A DNA stretch of 64,000 nucleotides from positions 310,001-374,000 of the forward strand of contig CAVYHJ010000003.1 of NCBI GenBank assembly GCA_963768165.1, written 5' to 3'. How positions within the stretch are numbered: the first letter of the stretch is position 1; the number at the start of each line of letters is the position of its first letter. Origin of the DNA: CAVYHJ01 sp963768165 [NCBI: uncultured bacterium]. Lineage in GTDB: Bacteria > UBP4 > UBA4092. This document shows positions 1-9,156 of this stretch, piece after piece. The position numbers were made by a program, and so were the translations under genes. A model generated the notes under the pieces. The model was not told the origin of the DNA and did not search any database. It saw only the letters and a list, made by a program, of their open reading frames with translations.

Positions 1-403
1 GAATTTTAGATTGCAGTGCTTTGGGAGCAGAAGGACTGTTGGGATATTGATCAGCTACTTTTTGATAGTAATTCAATGCTCCATGATAGTCGTGAACCAA
101 GAATCGTAGCGATTCCGCATAGCGCAGGTATGCCTCAGGCATTACATCCGCTTGTGGATAGGAGGTGGTTAATTGTATAAAACTGGTACTCAATAGGGTG
201 AAATTATTTTGTTGCAAAGCCACCTGCATCTGGCAATATAAAGCCCCGTCCTGATATCCGCTCGAAGTTTCCCCAGACTTTGAATCCGATACCTCGCTAC
301 TCGTCAAATCATCGGACGATGTAGCTACACTGTAGGAAACTGATATAAAAAGAGTTATGATTAGACCCAATAATATACCTTTAGAAAATTTACACTGATT
401 CAT
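1..403 (-). CDS. Secreted TPR-like repeat protein (3' end beyond window)
   Basis: Reading from ATG at 403 on the minus strand gives an open frame that runs off the left edge (134 codons visible). GAGGAGG lies 8-9 bases before the ATG and fixes the start. The N-terminus has a basic n-region and a hydrophobic stretch (GILLGLIITLFISVSYSVA), a clear signal peptide. After a Ser/Asp/Glu-rich linker come helices typical of tetratricopeptide or YbgF-like repeats, with an ALNYYQKVADQYPNSP-type motif near the cut. This is probably a periplasmic protein-protein interaction scaffold; its partner is unknown. A promoter-like element of the local ECF class lies at 571-604, so it is probably controlled by the sigma factor at 2335-2916. 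Confidence 0.75.
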   Translation of the reverse strand, partial: MNQCKFSKGILLGLIITLFISVSYSVATSSDDLTSSEVSDSKSGETSSGYQDGALYCQMQVALQQNNFTLLSTSFIQLTTSYPQADVMPEAYLRYAESLRFLVHDYHGALNYYQKVADQYPNSPSAPKALQSKI

Positions 404-721
404 TTTCCTAACCTCCTCAACTAATATTTATTTCTTTAGAAACGAGTTAATAATTTAAGAACTAGAATTGTGATTAATAATTCCAAAAGACTAAAATTAG
501 GTTTTAAATTAGATATTCCGTTTTTATGAATAGGTATGGATTGCATTTTATTTTCCTTATATTTAATCTTAAAGACCGTAAAATCACTTTTAGGCTTACA
601 AAAAAATGTTAAAAGCATGTAAAGTAAAATAGTAAGAATTTACCTAAAGACTTATAAATAAAGCAGTTAGTTGAATTTGGGAGGAAATAATAAACTTTTT
701 GAGTAAAAAATATTACAGTTG
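404..721. other. Intergenic region with ECF-type promoter
   Basis: AT-rich spacer between the TPR-like gene and the anti-sigma gene, both on the minus strand. It holds one recognisable signal, the bipartite promoter-like element at 571-604. The short open frames here have no ribosome binding site and no recognisable product. Confidence 0.6.
571..604 (-). promoter_or_regulatory. ECF-type promoter motif, class 1
   Basis: On the minus strand: TTTTTGTAAGCC, 16 bases, GTCTTT. The same layout occurs at 2922-2955, 3046-3079 and 45590-45623 with the same 16-base gap. It lies 168 bases before the ATG of the TPR-like gene. That a sigma factor reads it is inferred from conservation and position. Confidence 0.65.
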
Positions 722-2338
722 TTAGGAAGCAGATTTTAATACTGCCAGACGTAATTCTGCTTCCTGAGCATACCCACCCCGAGGATCTGTTCGTAAATAG
801 CTTTGCCAAGCAGATTCTTCTGCACCAGTATTTTTCAAGTCATGAGCAAGACGGGCGGTAATCGCATAGAAGATTCCGGGGTGCCGATTGGGGTTATACT
901 TCTCTGCTTTGGCAAGTTCCGCCTGTGCGGTTTGAAAATCTTTTTGTTGCCGTGCGATTTCCGCCAGCGCGGCATGCATGCGGGGGCCGCAATTGGGACA
1001 ACTTTCCGCGCCGGTTTCTTTGGCATGTTGGTACATTTCCCGCGCCTTAGTAAAGTTCCCCTGCAACATTGCCAACTCACCTAATAACACCCAACCCCCA
1101 TGATTTGAAGGTTGAAAGGTGGTAAGTTGTGTAGCGTATCGTTCGGCGTCTGCATATTGATGTAATTCAATCAGACATCGGGCTAACTGAAATAAACAGT
1201 AATATTCTTTAGGACTACGCTTGAGAGCCAGAATGTATCCACTAGTCGCTTGAGCATATTCACCCAGTGCCAAGTAACTTCTACCAATACAATAATAGGC
1301 GCTGAAGTATTTAGAATCAACTAGTACCGCTTTCCGGTCATTGGTAATAGCTTCTTCGTATCGTTGTTGATCATACAGTTGATTTCCTAGAGAGATATAT
1401 TTTTTTCGTAATTGTTCTCGCTCTTGATCGGATAGTTTGGTAAATTGGTCAAATTGTAATTTCCATTCTACAACGGAATTGACATCAACGAGTTGTGGCT
1501 CACCTAGCTGGGTATTGGCAGCAACTATCGCCTGGTATCCCGCCGGAATGATGACTTGGCCCAATGAATTTTCAAAAAAAACAGTATCTTGCAGGCATGT
1601 CACTACCGTGCGTAAAGCGGTATCCACCGCAATATTAAAGTCTGTACCATAGACTTCCACCCAACCGATCGGTGTAGAGACACGAAACTTTTTATCAGAA
1701 TATGCCGCAGAGACATAGATTTCACCCTGGTATAAAATTAATGTGGTAGATCGGTTCATGCATAGAGTCATTTTGGTGGAATTGTTCAACCATACCTGCC
1801 CTAATTTGCCCAGTTTTAAAGAAACCAAGGAATATTCATCCGTTTGAATTTGGTCGTTTCGTTGTAATTTGGTTGTTATATCAAGCTTGTCCCAGACAGG
1901 ATTATCTTGGGATTTTCGTAAAGATGGGGGACCCAGAAGTAGTCTCACTTGAAGGGAGCTTAACTTGGATGTATACCACTGATACCCGAGGACACCAACA
2001 AATACCAGTAAAGCAACGCTTGCCACAGTCAAAGCAATACGCAAAGGTCTAAAGGGAAAGAAACTAATTTGTTCTCGTTCTAAAGTGGTTTGTGTTCTTG
2101 GATAGCTAGAATATGGGGGGAGGGTATTAATCCGAGTTTCGATTCTTTCCCAAGTTCCGTCCAATAGTTTACATCCATCTTTAATTCTCAGGTTTAATTG
2201 TTGCTCTTGATTGAGAATATAATGGCATTTCTCACAATGATCTATATGTCTTTCCAAAAATACGCGGTCTTGGGCAGACAATACTCCTGCTAAGTATTGG
2301 TGTATCAACCGTCGCGTTCGCCAATGAATGAACTTCAT
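722..2338 (-). CDS. Membrane anti-sigma factor with FecR and TPR domains
   Basis: 538 residues. The N-terminus carries a zinc-binding anti-sigma (zf-HC2) motif: H5, H31, C35, C38 with His in place of the usual first Cys. One membrane segment follows at about 102-123. Residues about 133-275 resemble a FecR domain, and about 310-530 are TPR helices. The expected role is to hold the ECF sigma factor at the membrane until an extracytoplasmic signal arrives; the TPR tail would make it a scaffold as well. Its ATG overlaps the stop of the sigma gene by four bases (ATGA), so the two are translationally coupled. It is a paralogue, with the same domain order, of the protein at 42098-43747. Function as anti-sigma factor is inferred from domains and context. 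Confidence 0.82.
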   Translation of the reverse strand: MKFIHWRTRRLIHQYLAGVLSAQDRVFLERHIDHCEKCHYILNQEQQLNLRIKDGCKLLDGTWERIETRINTLPPYSSYPRTQTTLEREQISFFPFRPLRIALTVASVALLVFVGVLGYQWYTSKLSSLQVRLLLGPPSLRKSQDNPVWDKLDITTKLQRNDQIQTDEYSLVSLKLGKLGQVWLNNSTKMTLCMNRSTTLILYQGEIYVSAAYSDKKFRVSTPIGWVEVYGTDFNIAVDTALRTVVTCLQDTVFFENSLGQVIIPAGYQAIVAANTQLGEPQLVDVNSVVEWKLQFDQFTKLSDQEREQLRKKYISLGNQLYDQQRYEEAITNDRKAVLVDSKYFSAYYCIGRSYLALGEYAQATSGYILALKRSPKEYYCLFQLARCLIELHQYADAERYATQLTTFQPSNHGGWVLLGELAMLQGNFTKAREMYQHAKETGAESCPNCGPRMHAALAEIARQQKDFQTAQAELAKAEKYNPNRHPGIFYAITARLAHDLKNTGAEESAWQSYLRTDPRGGYAQEAELRLAVLKSAS

Positions 2339-2916
2339 AAAACACCCCCGAGGAGTTTGAGGATCTTTTTTCTGGCGCGGGATAATCGCACCTCGGCTGT
2401 ACCGATAGAGATATTCAATCGTTTAGCAATCTCATAACAGGTTAAGTCATCCGAAAAACTCAAAAGCGCTACAACCCTATACTTTTCAGAGAGCTGTGCA
2501 ATTACATTTAGCACTTTCTCCTGTTGTGCCCGATGATCGATTTCCGCACGTATATCCCTTTGCGATTGTTGCCGTTCCATGTCTATTATGGATTTTTCGG
2601 CATAGTCCACCATTCCAATTTTTTCTCTTTTCTTTTCCTTTAAGAAATCACTACACAGATTTCGGATAACGGTCTTTCCCCAACCACCGAATTTATCCGG
2701 ATCCCGGAGCGAAAGAAGATTTTGGTAGATTTTCATAACTCCTTGTTGCACAATCTCTTCGGCATCTGTGGAATTATGAACCCAGCGGTAGGCTTGAAAA
2801 TAAAATTGACTCCAGTACCGTTGTAACAGGGCTTTAAACGCTTCCTGCTCACCTGCTTGAGAACGTTGAACAAGTTCACGATCAGATACCTCCTGGTCAG
2901 AATTGTGACTATTCAT
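2335..2916 (-). CDS. ECF RNA polymerase sigma factor
   Basis: 193 residues with the two ECF domains: sigma-2 at about 26-95 (YWSQFYFQAYRWVHNSTDAE, then the FGGWGKTVIRN promoter-melting part) and sigma-4 at about 130-190 (CYEIAKRLNISIGTAEVRLS helix-turn-helix). It directs polymerase to a small regulon and is coupled to the anti-sigma gene that follows. The class 1 motif ends five bases before the ATG, which would put the transcription start on or next to the start codon and give a leaderless transcript. No other in-frame ATG, GTG or TTG lies close by; a GGAGGT at codons 8-10 serves no in-frame start. Confidence 0.88.
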   Translation of the reverse strand: MNSHNSDQEVSDRELVQRSQAGEQEAFKALLQRYWSQFYFQAYRWVHNSTDAEEIVQQGVMKIYQNLLSLRDPDKFGGWGKTVIRNLCSDFLKEKKREKIGMVDYAEKSIIDMERQQSQRDIRAEIDHRAQQEKVLNVIAQLSEKYRVVALLSFSDDLTCYEIAKRLNISIGTAEVRLSRARKKILKLLGGVL

Positions 2917-2921
2917 AGGTT

Positions 2922-2955
2922 TATGACTGAAAATAAGGCGATAGCCTTACATAAT
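2922..2955 (-). promoter_or_regulatory. ECF-type promoter motif, class 1 (autoregulatory site)
   Basis: On the minus strand: ATTATGTAAGGC, 16 bases, GTCATA, immediately before the sigma gene. It keeps the TGTAAGG core and the 16-base gap of the other three sites. ECF sigma factors commonly transcribe their own gene, which suits this position. Confidence 0.6.
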
Positions 2956-3045
2956 TACAAAATTTCTCTAGTACAACTTCACTCGTGTGGCTTTTTCAAA
3001 CGTGTTTCATTATATCTTGAATCGATTTTTAGGAAAAGGGAAGAA

Positions 3046-3079
3046 TTTTTGTAAGGGTTTAAACGATTTTTCAGTCTAA
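3046..3079 (+). promoter_or_regulatory. ECF-type promoter motif, class 1
   Basis: TTTTTGTAAGGG, 16 bases, GTCTAA, lying 107 bases before the ATG of the OB-fold gene. The upstream box is identical over 12 bases to the one at 45590 and the spacing is the same. Confidence 0.68.
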
Positions 3080-3185
3080 CGTATATTATAGTAATATATA
3101 TTCTATAAACTATAAACCCAAATTTGTTATTAGAAATCAGGTTTTAATAATAAGCAGTAGACAAAACTTTAAAAAGGAGAAAATC

Positions 3186-3884
3186 ATGAGATTTTTGAAA
3201 AGATTTTTTGCATGGGGCGCTTTTCTTACTATGGCTGTGTTTGGTTTGGCTCAAAATATCCCCACCATTAGTCCGAATGAGGTTCCTTCTTATGTGAATA
3301 AGACTGTAAGTGTTCAGGGGACCGTCATTCGTGTAGACCATATCAGTAAATTATATTTAATGCATTTTACTCAGGAAAAAGGGGGATTTACCGGCGTGAT
3401 CCCCGAAGCGAAATATATTGATATGGAGAGTGCAGGGATTGACATTAATGCCATTGAAGGCAAACGGGTAACCGTAACCGGACAGATTATTAAAGACCAA
3501 TATGGCATGGAAATGAATTTGACGGATCCAGCCAATCAAATGATATTACCGGAAGCCGCCACGGAAATCAAATATGCCTCCGGTCAGATTTCCGTAGATG
3601 AGGTTCCGAACCATGTCGGACAATATGCGACGGTCCAGGGAAAGGTGCTTACGGTGGATATATCCCGAACCGGGACCACCTATTTATTACGGCTAACCAA
3701 TCGGAAAAACGGGTTTACCGTGGTCATTTTTCCGCCCTTGGCAAGCATTTTTAAAAAAGCCAACATTGACCTAAAATCCTATGCCGGGAGAACCGTACGG
3801 GTGACGGGAAATATCAAATATTATGAACAATACGGGTATGAAATTATTTTGGATAAAATGGATAATCTTAAGGAAGTAAATTAG
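3186..3884 (+). CDS. Secreted protein with two tandem OB-fold-like domains
   Basis: 232 residues; AAAGGAG precedes the ATG. Residues 1-22 are a signal peptide ending AVFGLA. The mature protein is an internal duplication: residues about 27-120 and 132-230 both begin I-S-x-x-E-V-P-x-x-V and continue with a V-x-G-x-V strand, later V-x-V-T-G-x-I, as in periplasmic or nucleic-acid-type OB folds. No catalytic residues are apparent. It stands alone on the plus strand behind a class 1 ECF motif, so it is probably part of the envelope regulon of the divergent sigma factor. The ligand is unknown. Confidence 0.75.
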   Translation: MRFLKRFFAWGAFLTMAVFGLAQNIPTISPNEVPSYVNKTVSVQGTVIRVDHISKLYLMHFTQEKGGFTGVIPEAKYIDMESAGIDINAIEGKRVTVTGQIIKDQYGMEMNLTDPANQMILPEAATEIKYASGQISVDEVPNHVGQYATVQGKVLTVDISRTGTTYLLRLTNRKNGFTVVIFPPLASIFKKANIDLKSYAGRTVRVTGNIKYYEQYGYEIILDKMDNLKEVN

Positions 3885-4426
3885 TAACGCAAGGAGGGGA
3901 TACAGTTAACATATTTGTTCAACGATGGGATATTTTGAATACCAGTATCTTACTGGTTTATCTATTTCACTTCCAACATAAAGACCCGCACTCGTGATTA
4001 CCTTTTTATGGATAATTACTCGTGCATCAGGGGAAAATTCAGCGATTGCAATACCACGATCTCGGCTTAATTCTACATACAACCAGGTAGTCAATTGAAA
4101 CGTACTAAAATTCATTCTAGGGAGTCATTATTATGGGAAATACAGTAATTGAGCGTTATTTAATGGTTTTTGATAGATAACCACTAGATCGGATTATCGT
4201 TTGTTATATCGCAATCTTGGAACTCTTTTCCTCTAGAGACCGTATCCTAAGACTAAATTACTATACCCCACGTATAAGGGTGTTACCACTTTTGGTACTA
4301 CCCTTGATATAAATATTTGTTTTGAAGTCAATTTATTGGAATGATATTAAACAATTGAGATGGTAAAATAAAGTAATGAAAATGGGGACGAATTGCTAAG
4401 TTCCCCAAAATCAATAAAACCATTAT
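3885..4426. other. Gene-poor spacer between OB-fold gene and rpoD block
   Basis: Holds only one weak minus-strand open frame (3906-4115) and, at 4384-4406, a short hairpin with GGGGA arms. I see no promoter, terminator or RNA gene that I can support. The 3' half of the broken tRNA at 4427-4470 is not present here in either orientation. Confidence 0.5.
3906..4115 (-). CDS. Doubtful small hypothetical protein
   Basis: 69-residue open frame with ordinary amino acid composition, no signal peptide and no recognisable motif. No Shine-Dalgarno sequence precedes its ATG. It lies alone between the OB-fold gene and the tRNA fragment. It may be a remnant or chance. Confidence 0.2.
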   Translation of the reverse strand: MNFSTFQLTTWLYVELSRDRGIAIAEFSPDARVIIHKKVITSAGLYVGSEIDKPVRYWYSKYPIVEQIC

Positions 4427-4470
4427 TTGAATTATGAATCCACTGCTCTGACCAGCTGAGCTATGGGTCC
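4427..4470 (-). pseudogene. Truncated tRNA with CAT anticodon (5' half only)
   Basis: Read on the minus strand from 4470: a 7-base acceptor arm (GGACCCA), TA, a perfect D stem (GCTC/GAGC) with the loop AGCTGGTCA, then the anticodon arm GTGGA-TTCATAA with CAT at 4434-4436. The 3' side of the anticodon stem is already degraded (TTCAA for an expected TCCAC), and no variable loop, T arm or 3' acceptor strand follows within 500 bases. The intact gene would be elongator tRNA-Met or tRNA-Ile2. It begins 30 bases behind the rpoD stop. Confidence 0.75.
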
Positions 4471-4499
4471 TATTTTACAAAAGAATGAATAGAATTATA

Positions 4500-6263
4500 C
4501 TATTCGTCAAGAAATTCGCGCAACCGTTTACTGCGGCTGGGATGGCGCAATTTCCGCAAGGCTTTGGTTTCAATTTGCCGGACACGTTCGCGGGTCACGT
4601 TGAATATGGCACCGACTTCCTCAAGAGTACGCGGATACCCGTCCCCGATTCCAAACCTCAGACGGAGAACTTTTTCTTCCCTTTCTGTCAGAGTTTTCAA
4701 AATTTTCTCAATTTGTTCATGCCGCAAAACACTGGTGGTGACATCCAAAGGTGATTCTACTTTTTGGTCTTCGATAAAATCACCAAAATGGCTATCTCCA
4801 TCTTCCCCGATGGGTGTTTCCAGAGAAATCGGCTGTTGCGCGATTTTGAATACTTTACGGACTTTGTCCACGGATAAACTCATCGCCTTGGCGATTTCTT
4901 CGGGAGTCGGCTCACGACCCAATTCCTGTACCAGGAGACGTGAGACACGATTCAGTTTATTAATCGTTTCAATCATGTGCACGGGGATACGAATGGTACG
5001 CGCCTGATCAGCAATCGCACGTGTTACCGCCTGCCGAATCCACCAGGTGGCATAGGTGCTGAATTTATACCCGCGTTTGTATTCGAATTTATCCACCGCC
5101 CGCATTAATCCGATATTTCCTTCCTGAATCAAATCCAGAAAATGTAAACCGCGATTGGTATATTTTTTGGCAATACTGACAACCAACCGAAGATTGGCTT
5201 CCACCACTTTCATCTTGGCTTCGTGGGCTTCAGCTTCCCCCTCCCCAATCAGTTTCATCATTACGGTTAATTCATCTTTGGTGTTGCCCGCTTCTTCTTC
5301 GGAAAGTTCAATCTTGCGAAGGTATCCTTTGATTTCCCGGTGAAATTGAATAATATGATCAATGGTTTCCGCGGCGTCTTCAATTTTATCTCGCAACCTG
5401 CGGGATACTTTGTTTTTCTTGCGGGATACTTCCTGAATTTCATCCCACGTCATTTTGGTATAGATTTCAATCCCATGAATTTTCCGGCCGGCGTCTTCAA
5501 TTCGTAGAAAAATCTTTCTGATTTTGTGGGTAATCTTGTCAATCTCATCGAAATTCAAACTCATTTCGTCGAGTTTGGCGTGCAAATTTTTGTAGACGCC
5601 ATCCAATTTCTTTGTATCATGGGTGGAGGGCTTACGTTTTCCAATTCGTTTTCTTAACCGGCTAGCGGACGCCATTTCCCGTTCCAGAGAACGGACCTGT
5701 GCCCGAAGCCTCGCCAAAATGGGGCCGCGGTCTTCAATCATGTTCTCTTCCATTCCCAACCGGAATACTTCGTTGATCACCGCCGACCCGCTTTCCACAC
5801 GCTCCACCAACCGGTTGAGTTCCGGAATCAGAACGCCCGAACATAATACCGCCCGAATGATTTTTTCGCGACCTTTTTCAATCCGTTTGGCAAGATACAC
5901 TTCCTCATCGCGGCTCAAAAGAGGAGTACGTCCCATTTCCCGAAGATACATCCGAACCGGGTCATCGCCTTTAATGGCTTCCGTGACTTTCAAAATTTCT
6001 TTAGGTTGTTTAACCGGTTCAACTTTGGTTTCGACCTCTTCTTCCCTGTCCACCACCTCAATCTTCAACTCGTTCAAATCCATGATGACCTGGTCGAAGG
6101 CTTCTTCCTGAGAATCCATGTCTTCCGGCAATGCTTCGAGAATATCCTCATGAGTGACCCGGCCTTTTTCCTTGCCGATTTTAATCAGGTCATTCATTCC
6201 ACTTTGGGAAATATTCGACTTTTTGTTTTTCTCTTTGGTTTCTTTTTTGGCAGATTTTGCCAT
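4500..6263 (-). CDS. rpoD: Primary RNA polymerase sigma factor RpoD (sigma-70)
   Basis: 587 residues, usual length for the family. Region 1.1 is at about 22-75, and region 1.2 contains [13 protein letters not shown] near residue 100. A long non-conserved helical insert follows. Region 2 has the conserved [19 protein letters not shown] and [13 protein letters not shown] stretches that bind core enzyme and melt the -10 element. Region 3 follows, and region 4 ends in the [19 protein letters not shown] helix-turn-helix that reads the -35 box. AAAGGAG precedes the ATG at a rather long distance. It follows dnaG by 48 bases on the same strand, the classical macromolecular-synthesis arrangement. Confidence 0.98.
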   Translation of the reverse strand: MAKSAKKETKEKNKKSNISQSGMNDLIKIGKEKGRVTHEDILEALPEDMDSQEEAFDQVIMDLNELKIEVVDREEEVETKVEPVKQPKEILKVTEAIKGDDPVRMYLREMGRTPLLSRDEEVYLAKRIEKGREKIIRAVLCSGVLIPELNRLVERVESGSAVINEVFRLGMEENMIEDRGPILARLRAQVRSLEREMASASRLRKRIGKRKPSTHDTKKLDGVYKNLHAKLDEMSLNFDEIDKITHKIRKIFLRIEDAGRKIHGIEIYTKMTWDEIQEVSRKKNKVSRRLRDKIEDAAETIDHIIQFHREIKGYLRKIELSEEEAGNTKDELTVMMKLIGEGEAEAHEAKMKVVEANLRLVVSIAKKYTNRGLHFLDLIQEGNIGLMRAVDKFEYKRGYKFSTYATWWIRQAVTRAIADQARTIRIPVHMIETINKLNRVSRLLVQELGREPTPEEIAKAMSLSVDKVRKVFKIAQQPISLETPIGEDGDSHFGDFIEDQKVESPLDVTTSVLRHEQIEKILKTLTEREEKVLRLRFGIGDGYPRTLEEVGAIFNVTRERVRQIETKALRKLRHPSRSKRLREFLDE

Positions 6264-6311
6264 AGTAAGTGTGTTATCTCCTTTTAGGATGAACTTGCTT
6301 ATGCGAACACT

Positions 6312-8084
6312 TTAACGGATTCTTGTAAGTGTATCAAATTGCTCCTGTAATTCCCTGAAGAGCTTCTGATTCTTGGACTCCTCAGCTTCCCTTATTTTCT
6401 CTTGCAATTCTTTTTGTATTCGTTTTGCTTTTTGTTGTTCAAATTTTCGTACATATCCTTGAAACTTATCATCGAGATTTTCCATTTCATCCGATTCCAT
6501 TAACCATTTGGAGATCAAAGGGATTAGGGTTTCATCGGTAAAATAGTCCAACCAAGACACAGATGGACCCGCTAATTTTTTCTCATCCATATTGAAAATA
6601 ACTTCCGCGATTTTGCGATGCGATGAGTCTGTAAAATATTCAATACTCAATAACTGTTTCAAAGGAATACTCAAATCCGACCGAGCCAGTAGAATTTTCA
6701 ACAATTCTTCTTCAGCTTTCGCTTGTCCAGTAATCAAAGGTTCAAACCGGTTGGCTTGCGCATCGGCAGCCGCTGGTTTCCCCTTTTTTCTTAGCCTGTA
6801 TTGGGAAAAGATCACTTCTTTATCCAAACCCACTCGTTCGGCCATAATCCGCAAATATAATTCCCTTTCTACGGGCTGACCGATTCGGTCGAATAATGGA
6901 AACATGGCATTGACGACATTGGCTTTGGCGGTGACAGTATCCAATCCATACTGCCGGATAGTTAAGTCCAGGGCAAACTCAACAGGTGTTTTGGCTTTAC
7001 CAACTTCTCGATAAAATTCCTCTTTTCCTTTCTCTTGTAAAAATTCATCAGGGTCTTTGCCCGATGGCAGGGTAACTACTTTAACATTTAATCCCGTAGA
7101 TACCAAAGGTTCCAAGCCGCGAAGTGCTGCCTGAATACCGGCGGTATCCGTATCATACATCAAAACGACATCACTGCAATACCGTCTCAATAACTTGGCC
7201 TGTTCTGTGGTTAAGGCGGTGCCTAATGTGGCAACAGCGTTAGTGACATCATATTGATGTGCGCGCAAAACATCCATGTACCCTTCCATCAGAATGGCAA
7301 ATTTTTGTTCACGAATTTCCGTCAATGCTTGATGCAAAGCGTATAACGACCGGCTTTTGGCAAACACCGGTGTCTCCGGCGAATTCAAATATTTGGGTTC
7401 GCGGTTATCCAAGAACCGTCCGCCAAATCCGGTAACCCGGCCTTGCACATCCACAATCGGGAAAATCACCTGATCCCGGAACCGGTCATAGAATCCCGGA
7501 CCACCGGACTGGCGAGGCAAAATTAATCCTGCTTTTTCCAAAAGCTGTGCCGAAAATCCTTTCTTTTGCGCTGCCTGCAAAAGACTGTCCCAATCAGGTT
7601 TGGCATACCCCAAATGAAATTGTTTAATGATATCTTTGGAGACTTTTCTCTTTTCCAAAAAATATTGCCGTGCATTCTGTGCCGCTTCCGAGCTTAATAA
7701 AGTTTGATGAAAATAATTTCTAGCGAATTCATTCGCTTTATAAATATGCTCTTTTTCATTTTTCGACGTATCCGGCTTGGTATCAAATTCGGATTTTGGC
7801 AGAGGAATCCGTGCCCGTTCCGCTAATAATTGAACGACTTGTGGAAATTGCAGATTTTGCAATTTCATCAAGAAATGAAATACATTCCCCCCGACATTAC
7901 ATCCGTAACAATGAAAAAATTGTTTTTCGGGGTTAACCATGAAAGAAGGTGTCTTTTCGCCATGAAACGGACAGAGTCCTTTTAAAAGTTTTCCCGCCGG
8001 TTTTAACGCGACATGCTCACCAATAATCTCCACAATGTCATTGGCTTCCCGTACTTTTTCGATAAAACTGTCTGTGTAACGCAT
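6312..8084 (-). CDS. dnaG: DNA primase DnaG
   Basis: 590 residues from ATG 8084. A TTG 12 bases upstream lies inside a dispersed repeat and is the less likely start. It makes RNA primers at the replication fork. The N-terminal zinc-binding domain has C-x2-H and, 17 residues on, C-x2-C (CPFH...CYGC). The catalytic core contains the DRFRDQVIFPI motif. The TOPRIM domain follows with the EGYMD glutamate and the MYDTDTAG aspartates. The C-terminal part is the helicase-binding region. It sits between yaiI and rpoD, probably as one transcript. Confidence 0.97.
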   Translation of the reverse strand: MRYTDSFIEKVREANDIVEIIGEHVALKPAGKLLKGLCPFHGEKTPSFMVNPEKQFFHCYGCNVGGNVFHFLMKLQNLQFPQVVQLLAERARIPLPKSEFDTKPDTSKNEKEHIYKANEFARNYFHQTLLSSEAAQNARQYFLEKRKVSKDIIKQFHLGYAKPDWDSLLQAAQKKGFSAQLLEKAGLILPRQSGGPGFYDRFRDQVIFPIVDVQGRVTGFGGRFLDNREPKYLNSPETPVFAKSRSLYALHQALTEIREQKFAILMEGYMDVLRAHQYDVTNAVATLGTALTTEQAKLLRRYCSDVVLMYDTDTAGIQAALRGLEPLVSTGLNVKVVTLPSGKDPDEFLQEKGKEEFYREVGKAKTPVEFALDLTIRQYGLDTVTAKANVVNAMFPLFDRIGQPVERELYLRIMAERVGLDKEVIFSQYRLRKKGKPAAADAQANRFEPLITGQAKAEEELLKILLARSDLSIPLKQLLSIEYFTDSSHRKIAEVIFNMDEKKLAGPSVSWLDYFTDETLIPLISKWLMESDEMENLDDKFQGYVRKFEQQKAKRIQKELQEKIREAEESKNQKLFRELQEQFDTLTRIR

Positions 8085-8087
8085 AAT

Positions 8088-8114
8088 AAGTTTCAAGTTT
8101 CAGGTTTCAAGTTA
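8088..8114. repeat. Dispersed GTTTCAAG-type repeat
   Basis: AAGTTTCAAGTTTCAGGTTT followed by CAAGTTA. Related copies lie at 12885-12908, 17934-17967 and 35428-35462. This copy supplies the stop codon of the yaiI gene and reaches almost to the dnaG start. Confidence 0.7.
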
Positions 8115-8558
8115 CTTATTTACGATTGATTGAATCATTTTACGCAACGATTTGTCAAACTGTTTTTCATCTTTTTCCAAAAAAGGCGCCGGGCCTTTCA
8201 TTCGCCCACCCGCTTCACGAATCTTTTGTGACATGTATCTCTGTTCTAAAAGAGCATCCATTCGATTTTCCTGATAGACCATTCCTCGGAAAGAGATTGC
8301 CTGTGCCCCTTTTCCAATCACCAGCGATGCCAATCCATAATCCCCTGTCACAATAATATCTTCCGGCTGCGACAGATTGATAATTTCAATATCCGCAGCT
8401 TGCGGTCGTCTTTCCACCCAGCGGATTTCTGAGATCTCGTTTTCCGGCATGGCATGGGCAATACTGCAAACTAAAATTACAAAAATACGATATTCACGAG
8501 CGATAGTGAAAATAATCTCTTTAACAGGACACGCATCGGCATCAACAATTAATCTCAT
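8112..8558 (-). CDS. yaiI: YaiI/YqxD family protein (UPF0178, DUF188)
   Basis: 148 residues, the usual length. The N-terminus MRLIVDADACPVKEIIF is the family signature and belongs to a PIN/NYN-like fold with acidic residues suited to metal binding. Further family blocks are VVLVCSIAHAM-like and DIIVTGDYGLASLVIGKGA, and the C-terminus has the conserved R-x-KGPAPF stretch. The biochemical role is not established; nuclease activity is suspected from the fold. It is the first gene of the yaiI-dnaG-rpoD run. Confidence 0.92.
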   Translation of the reverse strand: MRLIVDADACPVKEIIFTIAREYRIFVILVCSIAHAMPENEISEIRWVERRPQAADIEIINLSQPEDIIVTGDYGLASLVIGKGAQAISFRGMVYQENRMDALLEQRYMSQKIREAGGRMKGPAPFLEKDEKQFDKSLRKMIQSIVNK

Positions 8559-8757
8559 GTAAAGATAATAACGGCAAGAAGGGCCAATAATAACTTTGTA
8601 TTCTTTTAGAACCCAGCCAATCCTACCCTTGACTTATATTTTATTACAAATTGACATTTTCATCAATTATATTTTAATTTACACCTATAAAATCCTTTCA
8701 TAATAAAGATATATCCTCCTGCTTGCAGTTTGCGTGAGTCGTTACTATAATACTGTT

Positions 8758-9156
8758 ATGCCATGGTGTCCTGAATGTGGAATGGAATATCTTACGGGAA
8801 TCACTGTTTGTTCCGATTGCCATGTTACACTCGTAAACAAACCACCTGACCACAAAGAAGATTTTCATTCAGACTCTGATATGGTCTCCGTTATCAAGTT
8901 AGAGAATCAAGTCGAGGGAGCGGTTCTGAAAGGGGTACTGGAAGAACAAGGGATTCATTCGGAGATACGGGATTTTATCATCAGCGTACATCAATTACCA
9001 GAAGCGGGAATGAATTTTTGGGGGGAATTGCTGGTTCTGAAAGAAGATTATGAAAACGCCAAATTCATTATCACAGAATATTTGAATTCTTTGGATACCG
9101 GAATTCAAGATGAGAACGACTCCGAAGGTGATACCGACGGTCATCCCCAACCATGA
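8758..9156 (+). CDS. Zinc-ribbon protein with DUF2007 domain
   Basis: 132 residues from ATG 8758. A GTG at 8734 would add eight residues, but family members begin at MPWCPECG, so I prefer the ATG. The first 25 residues have a zinc ribbon with two C-x2-C knuckles (CPEC, CSDC). Residues about 45-115 form a DUF2007 (putative signal-transducing) domain: VSVIKLENQVEGAVLKGVLE, then a strand-helix ending KFIITEYL. The acidic tail is disordered. No enzymatic role is known. The stop overlaps the next ATG by four bases (ATGA), coupling it to the polyphosphate enzyme. Confidence 0.75.
   Translation: MPWCPECGMEYLTGITVCSDCHVTLVNKPPDHKEDFHSDSDMVSVIKLENQVEGAVLKGVLEEQGIHSEIRDFIISVHQLPEAGMNFWGELLVLKEDYENAKFIITEYLNSLDTGIQDENDSEGDTDGHPQP

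Noticed and set aside
3885-4440. Group I intron splitting the CAT-anticodon tRNA
   Set aside because: No 3' exon with a T arm and acceptor strand is found on either strand, and I see no conserved intron core.
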